Positions 33,126 through 46,378 of a DNA stretch of 50,384 bases are shown here, piece after piece. The notes under the pieces are model-generated. The model was not told the DNA's origin. It did no database searches and worked only from the letters and a program-made list of their open reading frames with translations. The first letter of the stretch is position 1, and each line of letters starts with the position of its first letter. Location: positions 1 to 50,384 of the forward strand of contig JAAYCS010000028.1 of NCBI GenBank assembly GCA_012729655.1, written 5' to 3'. The translations under genes were made by a program, and so were the position numbers. The stretch is from Desulfovibrionales bacterium (GTDB taxonomy: Bacteria; Desulfobacterota; Desulfovibrionia; Desulfovibrionales; Desulfomicrobiaceae).

Positions 33126-33956
33126 ATGGAAATTTTCGGAGCATGGCGGATTTTTCTCTTATTTTGCCTTGCGTTGATGGCGGCGCTGACGACGTTCTTC
33201 ACCCCTGCGGCCTGGTCCGCCGAGAACGCGACGGCTCAGGGCGTCGCGGTGCAAAACCAGGAATTCAGGGCGCGCCTGCTGGACATGGCCGGACTCATCG
33301 GCGGCGCACAGGCCTTCAGCGTGACCATCCGCAGCGGGTACGACGCGATCCAGGCCGACGGCCAGCGGATCGAGTTCGGCGAGAAGCGCAGGGTCACGCT
33401 CCAGCGCCCCGACCGCATGCGGGTCGAGGCCGAACGCAGCGACGGCGACCGGGGGCTGATCCTGTTCGACGGCAAGGTGCTGACCGCCTTCAAGGCCGAC
33501 GACAACGTTTTTGCCCAGGTGGACAGGAATGCCACCGTCGACGAGATGCTCGTGTACATGGTCCGGGACCTTCGCCTGACCTTGCCCCTGGCCAGGATGT
33601 TCCACACCGGCTTCCGGGGCAGCCTGGAGAAGATGGTCACCTTGGTCAGTTTCGTCGAGGAGAATTTCCTGTTCGACGTTCCCACGGATCATCTGGCGGT
33701 CCGTTCCGAAAATGTCGATCTGCAGGTCTGGGTCGCCCAGGGCGAACGGCCCCTGCCGCGCAGGGCCGTCATCACCTACAAGAAGGAACCGGGCCAGCCG
33801 CAGTTCTGGGCCGAGCTGTCCGATTGGGATCTTTCGCCCGCGGTCACGGACGCGAGCTTTTCCTTCACGCCTCCGGCGGGCGCCGAAAAGATCCCGCTTC
33901 TGGCTCCCGCCAGGAAGAAGGGGGCCCTCCCCATGCAGGAAGGGGGTGCACAATGA
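33126..33956 (+). CDS. DUF2092 periplasmic protein (LolA/LppX-like)
   Basis: A 276-residue exported protein. The signal peptide spans about residues 1-31 (IFLLFCLALMAALTTFF, cleavage near WSA-EN). The mature part follows the DUF2092 pattern: LLDMAGLIGGAQAFSVTIRS, RVTLQRPDRMRVEAERSDGD, LILFDGKVLTAF and the C-terminal FSFTPPAGAEKIPL. The fold is expected to resemble LolA-type lipid or lipoprotein carriers; the ligand is unknown. The ATG follows GGAGGAG. Its stop overlaps the next gene (ATGA), so the two are coupled. Confidence 0.88.
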   Translation: MEIFGAWRIFLLFCLALMAALTTFFTPAAWSAENATAQGVAVQNQEFRARLLDMAGLIGGAQAFSVTIRSGYDAIQADGQRIEFGEKRRVTLQRPDRMRVEAERSDGDRGLILFDGKVLTAFKADDNVFAQVDRNATVDEMLVYMVRDLRLTLPLARMFHTGFRGSLEKMVTLVSFVEENFLFDVPTDHLAVRSENVDLQVWVAQGERPLPRRAVITYKKEPGQPQFWAELSDWDLSPAVTDASFSFTPPAGAEKIPLLAPARKKGALPMQEGGAQ

Positions 33957-34825
33957 GTGGCTTGAATCGAGTGGCAGCCATCATCGTGGCGCTCATGTTT
34001 CTGCTTTCGACGGCCATGACGGGATTTGTCGAAGCCCGGGGCGGAGCCCGAAGCGGCAGAGGACGCAGCGGAGGAGGCCGCAGCGGCGGGAGCGATTTCA
34101 CGCGGTCCAGCCCGGCCAGGGGAGGAGGATTTTCCTCCGGGTCCAGAAGCGCCGCCCGTCCGTCGACCCGGCAGTCCGGATCGGTGCAGCGACAGGCCCG
34201 GCCTGAAACCCGTCAGGCCGGCCCGGCGCAACGCGTGACCCAGTCCGGTACCCGGCAGCAGGCCGCCAGCCCGTCCACGCGGCAGGCGACTCGCCAGGAA
34301 GGCGCGACCCAACGGCAGGGGACGCGTCAGCAGGCCTCCTCGGAACGGCAAGGCCAGCGCCAGGAGACGTCGACGGACCGTCAGGCCCAGCGGGGCGAGA
34401 ATCGCGACGCGGCCCGCGACGACCGGCTCGAGGGTCAGGAGCAGCGGCTGGAAAACCGCGACGACGCCCGCGAAGACTGGCAGGAGCACATGGACGACTC
34501 CCGCGAGGATTGGCAGGACTTCGCCGAGGACGATTGGGACCACCATCATTATGACGATGGTTGGGACGACGATGACGACGAGCTCGGAGCCTTCGTCGTC
34601 GGCGCGGCCATCGGAGCGACCGTCGGGGTCATCGCCGGGGCGGCGTCGCAGCCGGACGTCACGCACGTGACCAACGTGACCTATGTCACGGCCCTGCCCT
34701 GCGCCGGCAACGAAGTCATCGTCAACGGCGTCAGCTACTACCAGTGCGGGACGACCTGGTACAACCGCGGGTATCAGGGCGGCAACGTCGTCTACATGAT
34801 CAGCGGTCCCCCGCCGGGCTATTGA
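33953..34825 (+). CDS. Exported Arg/Gln-rich low-complexity protein, partner of the DUF2092 gene
   Basis: A 290-residue protein with a signal peptide (about 1-28, ending VEA-RG). A Gly/Ser/Arg segment follows, then about 90 residues of imperfect Arg-Gln repeats (TRQ, RQQ and RQG units), an acidic stretch with REDWQ repeats and HHHYDDGWDDDDDE. Next comes a glycine-rich hydrophobic segment (GAFVVGAAIGATVGVIAGAA) and a C-terminal domain with two cysteines (LPCAGNEVIVNGVSYYQCGTT) resembling DUF6515-type tails. The charge-segregated layout suggests a surface or periplasmic polymer-binding protein; that is inference. The start overlaps the DUF2092 stop. Confidence 0.85.
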   Translation: MSGLNRVAAIIVALMFLLSTAMTGFVEARGGARSGRGRSGGGRSGGSDFTRSSPARGGGFSSGSRSAARPSTRQSGSVQRQARPETRQAGPAQRVTQSGTRQQAASPSTRQATRQEGATQRQGTRQQASSERQGQRQETSTDRQAQRGENRDAARDDRLEGQEQRLENRDDAREDWQEHMDDSREDWQDFAEDDWDHHHYDDGWDDDDDELGAFVVGAAIGATVGVIAGAASQPDVTHVTNVTYVTALPCAGNEVIVNGVSYYQCGTTWYNRGYQGGNVVYMISGPPPGY

Positions 34826-34947
34826 GCGGTGTCCAGGGATGCATAGGGCAGACCGGTCGCACCCGTAGCTGTCCGCTTCGAAGCGCGGGAGGCGACCACC
34901 GCTGAACGGGCGGGTTCCGTTTCAATCAAATCAGGAAGGATGGCACC

Positions 34948-36372
34948 ATGATACTCTTTTTCTCCAGCGTGGGGCTCTTGCTGCTCGGCTATTTCATCTA
35001 CGGCGCAATCGTGGACCGGGCCTTCGGCGTCGACCCGTCCAGGCCGACTCCGGCCGTGACCATGGCGGACGGCGTGGACTACATGGTCATGCCGAACTGG
35101 AAGATCTTCCTCATCCAGCTTCTGAACATCGCCGGCCTGGGGCCCATCTACGGTCCCATCCTCGGCGCCCTCTACGGGCCCGTGGCCCTGATCTGGATCG
35201 TCTTCGGCTGCATCTTCGGCGGGGCGGTGCACGACTACTTTTCGGGCATGCTGTCCGTGCGCTTCGAGGGCCGCGGCGTACCGGACATCGTCGGCCAGAA
35301 CCTCGGCAACGCCTTCAAGCAGCTCATGCGCGTGTTCTCCATCGTCCTCCTGATCCTCGTCGGGGTGGTATTCTTCCTCGGGCCCGCCGAACTGCTGGAG
35401 AGCCTGACCGGCATCGACCGCAACGTGCTCATCGGCATCATCATCGCCTACTATTTCCTGGCCACGATCCTGCCCATCGACAAGATCATCGGGCGCATCT
35501 ACCCGGTTTTCGGAGCGGTCCTCATCTTCATGGCCCTGGGGACAATCACCATGCTCATCATCAAGGGCTACGAATTCTTCCCCCAGAAGACCTTCGAGAA
35601 CATCAACCCCGAGGGCCTGCCCATGTGGCCGCTGATGTTCATCACCATCGCCTGCGGCGCGGTCAGCGGGTTCCACGCCACCCAGTCGCCGATGATGGCC
35701 CGCTGCCTGCCCAACGAGAAATACGGGCGCAGCGTGTTCTACGGCTCCATGATCGCCGAGGGCGTCATCGCGCTGATCTGGGCCACCCTGGCCATCTCCT
35801 TCTTCCACACCCCCGAGGCGCTGAATGCCGTTCTGGCCAAGGGCGGCCCCGGTCTGGTGGTCAACGAGGTGTCCATCAGCCTGCTGGGCAAGGTCGGCGG
35901 GATATTCGCCATCATCGGCGTGGTTGTGCTGCCCATCACTTCCGGGGACACGGCGTTCCGCAGCGCCCGCCTCATCGTCGCCGACATGCTCGATTTCTCC
36001 CAGAAGGAGCAGGGGAAGCGGCTTGTCATCGCCTTGCCCCTTTTCGCCATCGGCTTTCTCATCTCGCTGTCGGATTTCGGGCTGATCTGGCGCTATTTCG
36101 GCTGGGCCAACCAGACCCTGGCCGCAGTCGTGCTCTGGACCGCCGCCGTCTACCTGGCCAGGATCGGAAAAGCGCACTGGATCGCCACGGTCCCGGCGGT
36201 GTTCATGACTGCGGTGGTGGTCAGTTTCATCGCCAACTCGCCCATCGGATTCAACCTCTCGATCAACGTCGCGACCATCATCGGCATCGCCGTGACGATC
36301 GTCTGCACCGTCGCCTTCTTTGTGCACGTGCGACGCCTTTCCGTGCCGACTTCGGGGGTTGTCGGACAGTGA
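34948..36372 (+). CDS. cstA: CstA-family carbon starvation transporter, short form
   Basis: A 474-residue membrane protein matching CstA, a peptide/pyruvate transporter family. Hallmark segments are FQ-type loop DGVDYMVMPNWKIFLIQLLNIAGLGPIYGPILGA split across helices 2-3, GGAVHDYFSG, GAVSGFHATQSPMMARC and ITSGDTAFRSARLI. E. coli CstA is about 700 residues, so this is the short version lacking the C-terminal extension. The ATG follows AGGAAGGATGG. The 122-base gap before it has a small hairpin (CCGC-TTCGAAGC-GCGG type) and no other feature. Likely expressed on carbon limitation; no CRP site is evident. Confidence 0.92.
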   Translation: MILFFSSVGLLLLGYFIYGAIVDRAFGVDPSRPTPAVTMADGVDYMVMPNWKIFLIQLLNIAGLGPIYGPILGALYGPVALIWIVFGCIFGGAVHDYFSGMLSVRFEGRGVPDIVGQNLGNAFKQLMRVFSIVLLILVGVVFFLGPAELLESLTGIDRNVLIGIIIAYYFLATILPIDKIIGRIYPVFGAVLIFMALGTITMLIIKGYEFFPQKTFENINPEGLPMWPLMFITIACGAVSGFHATQSPMMARCLPNEKYGRSVFYGSMIAEGVIALIWATLAISFFHTPEALNAVLAKGGPGLVVNEVSISLLGKVGGIFAIIGVVVLPITSGDTAFRSARLIVADMLDFSQKEQGKRLVIALPLFAIGFLISLSDFGLIWRYFGWANQTLAAVVLWTAAVYLARIGKAHWIATVPAVFMTAVVVSFIANSPIGFNLSINVATIIGIAVTIVCTVAFFVHVRRLSVPTSGVVGQ

Positions 36373-36457
36373 TGGCCGGGGTCGAAAATTCAATGCCGGG
36401 TGGAAAGCGCCCCGCGCAGGCGGGGCTCCCGAAAAAGCAAACAAGAGGACGTCGATC

Positions 36458-36886
36458 ATGAAACGTTTCATTTTTCTCGTGGCCTTGCTGAGCGTCGCGT
36501 GCTTGAGCCCCGTCCTGTCCCACGCCATGGACTGCACCGGGCAGTGGCGCGGCACGGTCACCGAATCGACCAACAAGTGCAAGAACGACCTGGGCAAGGG
36601 CAAGCCTGGCGAATACACCCTGACCTTCATCCAGAAGGGCGAAGAAGTCGTGGGCATGGAAAACACGGTCAAACGGCCGTACAGGGGCGTCGTCAACCCC
36701 GAACGGCCGCAGTTCGTGCACCTGGTCGGCTCGTACGTGACCACCGGCGGGTTCGTCTCGGAAGCCGTGGACATCGAGTTCAAGAGCGAGACCACGGGAG
36801 TTGGGAAGTCCGTCTGGCGCTGGTCCAACGGCTATCTCTCCTGCGGCGGGAGTTTCACCTTCACCCTGGAGAAGGTCCAGCCCTGA
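36458..36886 (+). CDS. Small secreted protein of unknown function
   Basis: A 142-residue exported protein with signal peptide (1-22, LSHA-MD). The mature part has three cysteines (MDCTGQWRG, TNKCKNDLG, YLSCGGSF) and a beta-rich pattern ending FTFTLEKVQP. I do not recognise the family. The ATG follows AGAGGA and the gene lies 85 bases after the CstA gene on the same strand. Its last 25 bases plus one are repeated exactly 1.16 kb downstream. Confidence 0.8.
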   Translation: MKRFIFLVALLSVACLSPVLSHAMDCTGQWRGTVTESTNKCKNDLGKGKPGEYTLTFIQKGEEVVGMENTVKRPYRGVVNPERPQFVHLVGSYVTTGGFVSEAVDIEFKSETTGVGKSVWRWSNGYLSCGGSFTFTLEKVQP

Positions 36887-36887
36887 A
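36862..36887 (+). repeat. 26-bp direct repeat, copy 1 (end of secreted-protein gene)
   Basis: The final codons and stop of the small secreted protein, from CACCCTGGAG to CCCTGAA, recur without change at 38049-38074. Flanking bases are similar but diverged (AGTTTCACCTT here, TATTCCATCTC there; GTCGACCGG here, CGTCCACCGG there), so the original duplication was longer. Confidence 0.85.
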
Positions 36888-36935
36888 ACCAGCATTCCAT
36901 TGTCGACCGGAGAAGGGACAGGATTTTCCCGTCCG

Positions 36936-37889
36936 TCAGCCTTCCAGATCCGGCCAGAGATAGAGCGCGTTGTCGCGGTCCATGGAGGCCATGAAGACGG
37001 CCAGGCGTTCTTTGTCCCCGAGTACGCACTCATGGAAGCGAATGAACTTGCCGGCCTTGGATTTGACGCCGAAATCTCCGACGTGCATTTCCACGAGCTC
37101 CAGCCGGACATGGTTCTGCGGCGCCAGGAGGATGTCGCAGATCTCCTGGAGACATTTCGCCGGATCCCATTTGGCCGATAGGGACGAGAGCCTGTCCAGC
37201 AGACTCCGCATCTCCTGCGAGCCCTGGGAAATCTTGGAGTGCAGCGAAGGCGGCGCGGCAAAGGGTCCGCTCTCCCTCAGGGCATAGCCCAGGGTTTGCA
37301 TCTGGGCCTTGAGCAGTTCCTCGGAGCGGTGGAGTTCGCCCCGCATCGTTTCATCCCGGCGCAGAAGCTCTGGCGCCAGGTCGGCCAGGAAGAGGACCAC
37401 ATTCTCCGTCAAGATATCCCGCAGTTCGGCCAGCGACGGGGCTGCGGCCGAGAAGTTGTGGTCCAGGAATTCCACCGCGTCCTGCATGACATCCCTGCGG
37501 ACCATCTCCCCTTCGATTTCCGTCCCGAAGATGACGTATTCCCTGCGGTGCATGGTCAGGAGAAAGACGCATTCGCGCACCTTGGGGTCGGTGAAGACCT
37601 GCCTGATTTTGGACGAACTGCGCAGAGCGTCCAGGGCGTCCTTGCGGTTGTCGAAGATAATGGGGCCCAGGGTGCTGCCCGTGGCCCGCTTGCGGTCCAG
37701 GACAAAGGGTTCGCCCAGGGCGTCGATCATGCCCCTGGTGTAGGCGCAGGCCGCCTGCACCGCCTCGGCGAGCATGGCCGAACATTTCGTGTCCGAGATG
37801 TCGATGGCATTGTCTTCGGCGATGCGCCGCACGAGCCGCTCAACGACGGGATCGGCTGTCCGTGTGGAGTTCCTGGAGAAGAATTTCAT
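36936..37889 (-). CDS. Hypothetical cytoplasmic protein
   Basis: A 317-residue soluble protein with no signal or membrane segment. No domain is recognised. Segments suggest a helical regulatory or sensor-like fold: LAEAVQAACAYTRGMIDALG, LRSSSKIRQVFTDPKVRECV, REYVIFGTEIEGEMVRRDVM, then a long helix (LLRRDETMRGELHRSEELLK). The C-terminal part is beta-rich (NHVRLELVEMHVGDFG). The ATG at 37889 follows GGGGGG and an 18-base palindrome; a frame extension of 12 codons upstream is unlikely. It is opposite in direction to its left neighbour and lies exactly between the two copies of the 26-bp repeat. Confidence 0.75.
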   Translation of the reverse strand: MKFFSRNSTRTADPVVERLVRRIAEDNAIDISDTKCSAMLAEAVQAACAYTRGMIDALGEPFVLDRKRATGSTLGPIIFDNRKDALDALRSSSKIRQVFTDPKVRECVFLLTMHRREYVIFGTEIEGEMVRRDVMQDAVEFLDHNFSAAAPSLAELRDILTENVVLFLADLAPELLRRDETMRGELHRSEELLKAQMQTLGYALRESGPFAAPPSLHSKISQGSQEMRSLLDRLSSLSAKWDPAKCLQEICDILLAPQNHVRLELVEMHVGDFGVKSKAGKFIRFHECVLGDKERLAVFMASMDRDNALYLWPDLEG

Positions 37890-37900
37890 GGCGCCCCCCT

Positions 37901-37918
37901 GCCGGGACGCGTCCCGGC
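37901..37918. repeat. Perfect 18-bp palindrome before the hypothetical gene
   Basis: GCCGGGACGCGTCCCGGC lies 11 bases upstream of the ATG at 37889, next to its ribosome-binding site. It could be an operator or a leader hairpin that hides the ribosome site. No T run follows. Confidence 0.5.
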
Positions 37919-38048
37919 CATTCAAAGCGATGATCTTTACGGTCGGTCTGGGTTTTCCCCGCCGCGGCGCCTCCGGCAGGGCCTACACGCAGGTCCGTGT
38001 TTTCCGGGCGTGACGGCGAGCTGTAACGCAGGGCGGGTATTCCATCTC

Positions 38049-38074
38049 CACCCTGGAGAAGGTCCAGCCCTGAA
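38049..38074 (+). repeat. 26-bp direct repeat, copy 2 (gene-end remnant)
   Basis: Exact copy of 36862-36887, here without any gene attached; it encodes the same FTLEKVQP-like tail and stop in a dead context. The 409-base region between 37890 and 38298 otherwise contains only the palindrome and no recognised gene. Confidence 0.85.
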
Positions 38075-38298
38075 CACCGGATCGTCCACCGGGTGAGCCG
38101 CAGATTATTGGATTCCGCCGATTTTAAGGGCATCGGCTGGTTCGCATCCCTGTCCCCCTCCTCTAGGCTGGACATGATGGTCGCCACGCTGTTCGGCACC
38201 TACCCCACCGGTCTCGCCTGCAAATTCTGACGCGGCAGTCCGCCACATGGGGAAATTGGGCCTTTCCCTCCCTCACGGTCAAGAGAGCGGGGCCTTTG

Positions 38299-39776
38299 TC
38301 ATGCGTGTTCCCGACTCCAGTCCATGACGTGAAAGCCCCAGCCGGGCAGATCGACATAAAGGCCCCGGTCGCTCATCTCTCCGCCGTCGCGGACGTAAGC
38401 GCTTCCGTCCAGATCCACCAGACGCCATGCCGCGCCGGCGACGTCATTCCCGAAACCAGCGACCAGGGCCTGCGCCGGAGCCGGGGAGAAGTTGACGACC
38501 ACCAGGCAACGGGCCTCGTCCGTTTCCCAGATCCAGGCCAGCAGGTTCTCGCAGGTCATGTTGTCGGGCCAGCCGCGGCATTCCAGCAGACGCCACCGGC
38601 CGCGTCTGCAGCCGTTCTCGCGCAGGCGGGCGAGCAGGCCGCGATAGAAGGCGAAGAGTTCCCCGTCGGGTTCCTCGTCCGGGCGGCGGGCCAGGAACAC
38701 GGGCAGGCGCACGCGGCGTCCGTCGAGCTGTCCCTCGTGGACCAGGGCCGCGCCGGGCAGGGTCAGGGCGACGACCGCGGCGGCGCGGTCCGCCCCCCGG
38801 CCGAAGACCGAGGCGGTTCGGGGCTCGTCATGGTTTTCGATGAAGCGGACAAGGCGCTGCTGATAGTCGAGTCCGGCCTTGAGGTGGGAGCGGATGGCTG
38901 CCGGGGCGTCATGTTCGAGCCGGTCGTAGAGACGCTTGTCGTAGCAGAAGTCGAAGCCCTGCTGCTGCAGCTCCCACTCCAGGTCCCAGTAGGCTTCGGC
39001 CATGAAGACGAAGCCTGGTGCGGCCCGTCGCACGGCCGGGACGACCTCCCGCCAGTAGTCGGCCTCCGGCCGTTCGCCGGCACGTTTTTTCCAGGTCCTT
39101 TCGAACACGTCGTTCAGCAGGAGCATGGCCATGTCGCAGCGCGCTCCGTCGCACTGCCCGGCGATGTCCGTCAGGGTGTCGATGGCGGCCCGGCGCAGGC
39201 CGGGGTCGAAGGCGTTCAATTGGAGCACGTCGGGCCAGGCCGGGAAGTAGGGGTCACGGCCGCAGGCGAAGACGCGCCCGCCGATCTCGATGAAGGACGA
39301 CGGGTCGCAGACCAGATCTTTAGCGCTGCCCTGGATGAAGTACTCGGGGTGCTCCCGCGTCCAGGGGTGGTCCGGGGCCACGTGGTTGGGCACGAAGTCG
39401 AGAATCAGGCCCATGCCCCGCTCGGCCAGGGCCGCGCGCGCCGCGGCCAGCCCTTGCGGGCCGCCGAGGTGCGCGTCCGCGACGTAGCGGCGGATGCAGT
39501 AGGGCGAGCCGACGTTGTCGGCGGCGTCGAAGCCGGGCAGGGCGCGGCGGAAGTCCTCCAGCAGGCCGGCGTTGCGCATGGAGACCTCGATGCCCGCCGG
39601 GCTGCGCTCCCAGACGCCCATGAGCCAGACGGCGTCGAAGCCCAGGGACGCGATGTCGTCCCACTCCCGTGCGGGGATAGTGCCGAGGTCCACCGGCTGC
39701 CGGTGTTTTTGCGCCAGCTCCCGCAACCAGACCCAGGTGTTGATCTCGTAGATGACAGGGTTGTTTTCCAAGTGTT

Positions 39777-39780
<4 letters not shown>
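38299..39780 (-). CDS. GH13 alpha-amylase-family glycoside hydrolase
   Basis: A 493-residue (beta/alpha)8 enzyme. The four GH13 regions are visible: LDFVPNHVAPDHPW (I), DGARCDMAM with the nucleophile aspartate (II), FMAEAYWD with the acid/base glutamate (III) and FIENHDEPR (IV). A C-terminal beta domain follows (LLAWIWETDEARCLVVVNFS). There is no signal peptide, so it works in the cytoplasm on alpha-glucans, maltodextrin, trehalose or a glucosyl solute. It overlaps the GH63-like gene by 4 bases (ATGA), so both are made together. Confidence 0.93.
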
Positions 39781-42521
<2,741 letters not shown>

Positions 42522-43020
42522 GACAAAAACTCCTTCCCGCAGGCCCTGCCTGCAGGTGGGTTGCGACCGCTGCCGCGGATTGTCCGGGGCCGGGTCGACG
42601 AAAGTGCTCCTGTCGTTCTGCGAGGGTGTAGCAAAAAGCATGCATTTTGTGTGGCGTGTGCGGGAGGGGGGCGGAGGTGAACGACTTTATCACCTCATAC
42701 ACCAATTCAGTGACAAGGGACAAGACCATTCGACAGTCGAGCGTTTTTCACCAGTCACATCTCGCGGGCCGTCGGCGCGTCACATCTTCTCGATCGTCAA
42801 ACGTGCGGGACGTTATTTCGTCCCTGGGTTGAAGGGGTTCCGGTGCCCTGTGGCCCGCACTGACGAAAAATGGTGCGCTGCGGGCCATGTCGGAGACGGA
42901 TACCGTTCCGACCGACGTGGTATGCAATTTGATATGGACTGAAGACAGCCACGCCCGCGGCGACCGGCGGCGCGGCTCTCGGTCCCGAGTTGCGGAACAT
43001 CCAACCAAGGAGAGGCAATC
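42522..43020. other. Divergent intergenic region
   Basis: About 500 bases separate the GH63-like gene from the Rap1a/Tai-like gene. I see one short hairpin (GGGACG-TTATTT-CGTCCC, 42807-42824) and no convincing gene. Promoters for both directions must be here. Confidence 0.5.
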
Positions 43021-43401
43021 ATGAAAGGCAAGGCGATGATGGTGGCCCTGGCGGTGCTCCTGATGCTTCCGGCCCTGGCCGGGGCGGTCACGGAGAAGGA
43101 TTTCGAGGTCAAGACGACGCAGAACCTGATCGATCTGTGCACCGTTTCCCCCAAAGACCCCCTCTACAACCAGGCGGTGAACTTCTGCCACGGGTTCCTG
43201 GTCGGGGCCTATCAGTACTATGTGGCCGCAGCGGCCGGTCCCGACGGGGTCAAGCTCGTCTGCTTCCCCGAGGCTCCCCCGACCCGCAACGAGGCCATCG
43301 GGAAGTTCATCGAGTGGGCCAAGGCGCATCCCCAGTTCATGGGGGAGAAGCCCGTGGAAACTGAGTTCCGGTTCCTGATCGAGACCTGGCCCTGCAAGTG
43401 A
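43021..43401 (+). CDS. Rap1a/Tai-like small exported protein
   Basis: A 126-residue periplasmic protein. Signal peptide 1-22 (MMVALAVLLMLPALAGAV). The mature domain has the family features TTQNLIDLCTV, AVNFCHGFLVGAYQYY and the closing WPCK, with four cysteines that can form two disulfides. Rap1a/Tai proteins include immunity proteins against peptidoglycan amidase effectors, but many members are unattached to any toxin, and no effector gene is seen nearby. The ATG follows CAAGGAGAGG. Confidence 0.8.
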   Translation: MKGKAMMVALAVLLMLPALAGAVTEKDFEVKTTQNLIDLCTVSPKDPLYNQAVNFCHGFLVGAYQYYVAAAAGPDGVKLVCFPEAPPTRNEAIGKFIEWAKAHPQFMGEKPVETEFRFLIETWPCK

Positions 43402-43468
43402 CGGCGTGCGAGACGGGAAACCCATGAACAAACGGCATGATTTCATGCACAGCTCCAAGGAGATAACC

Positions 43469-43744
43469 ATGAAACGGATCATTCTTGTCCTCATACTGGC
43501 CATCGGTCTCGGCCTGTCCGGCTGCTCAGGGATGTCGGACACCCAGCAGCGCACCGTCACCGGCGGCGCCATCGGCGCCAGCGCAGGCGCCCTGATCGGC
43601 GCCGTGAGCGGGCACACGGTCATGGGCGCGGCGGTCGGCGCGGCCGCAGGAGCCGCTGGCGGCTACATCTACGACCAGAACCAGAAGTCCAAGGAAGCCT
43701 CTTACCAGAGCGGCTACAACGCCGGCCAGAAGGCCAACAAGTAG
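43469..43744 (+). CDS. Glycine-zipper lipoprotein
   Basis: A 91-residue outer membrane lipoprotein. The lipobox is LSGC (cysteine near residue 17). The core is a glycine zipper (GGAIGASAGALIGAVSGHTV, then GAAVGAAAGAAGGYIYDQNQK) and a short polar tail. Such proteins associate with the outer membrane and peptidoglycan, often under stress control. I use the ATG at 43469 after AAGGAGATAACC; the frame is open 21 codons upstream. It lies 67 bases after the Rap1a/Tai-like gene and is probably co-transcribed. Confidence 0.88.
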   Translation: MKRIILVLILAIGLGLSGCSGMSDTQQRTVTGGAIGASAGALIGAVSGHTVMGAAVGAAAGAAGGYIYDQNQKSKEASYQSGYNAGQKANK

Positions 43745-44148
43745 GAGATCTTCCGACACGTGTCGGTGTTTGACAGCCCATGCACTCCCACATGCACTCC
43801 CCAGGGCGTGCGGGCAGCGTCGACGTCTTGTTCGCGTTGCGGCTGCGAGGGAAGGTATTCGAGTCCCGATGGTTTGTCTGCGCCATGCAGCAGGCAGGCA
43901 CAGGTATGCCGAATTGTCTTACCAGCGACGGCGCGTTGCGGCCGACCGCTCCCTGCGTATGACGCAAGCCGTTTTCTCCTGCGGTCCCTTGCTCGTGAAT
44001 CGATTTCATGTCATTGAAAACTCATATTGAAATGTGTTCTCACGATGTTGAACCGGGTGCGCCCGGCTTCTTTTCGAGCCCCCTGCATGGATCTCGCACT
44101 CCGCAGCCTCGGCTGCGCAAATGGAATAACCAAACGCAGTAATCATTC
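43745..44148. other. Intergenic region with terminator-like hairpin
   Basis: About 400 bases before the sigma-54 activator gene. CCGGG-TGCG-CCCGG (44053-44066) followed by CTTCTTTTCG is terminator-like on the plus strand, and GCAGCC-TC-GGCTGC forms another small hairpin near 44110. AT content rises at 44000-44050. No gene or sigma-54 promoter was found. Confidence 0.45.
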
Positions 44149-46077
<1,929 letters not shown>

Positions 46078-46378
46078 TCGGGAGGACGGCATTTCGTCCT
46101 CTGTATTTCATATCGTCTCGCTCTCTGCGCCGCTCCTGTCAGGACTCTTCCGAATCATCATCATGTTTTCATGAATTCAGCCTGTTGCGTGTCGAATACG
46201 CGTGATGACGCATTGTGCACGTTCTTTGCTGACATCACAGGCTATCTGGGAGTTTTTGCCTCAAAGCGAGCGATCTCCCAGGGTAGCTTAAGGTCCAGAA
46301 TAGTTTTTCGTTCCTGGATCTGGAGTTGGAAATTTCCCCATAGTCTTTCTTGGTGCACATTTTGAAAGGATTGCTGAC
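46078..46378. other. Intergenic region with two inverted repeats
   Basis: GAGGACG-GCATTT-CGTCCTC (46082-46101) lies just after the activator stop and may terminate it, though the T run is poor. A second structure pairs GCTA and CTGGGAG (46241-46252) with CTCCCAG and TAGC (46275-46287) around a 22-base loop. TTGCTGACAT occurs twice, at 46226-46235 and at 46371-46380, where it ends in the next start codon. No gene is recognised. Confidence 0.5.

Noticed and set aside
34819-36828. 669-codon open frame opposite CstA
   Set aside because: Runs of Asp, Gly and His with no family pattern, lying over a clear transporter gene.
43021-43744. Toxin/immunity module around the Rap1a/Tai-like protein
   Set aside because: No effector, amidase or secretion gene is adjacent; the neighbour is a glycine-zipper lipoprotein, so an immunity role is not supported here.
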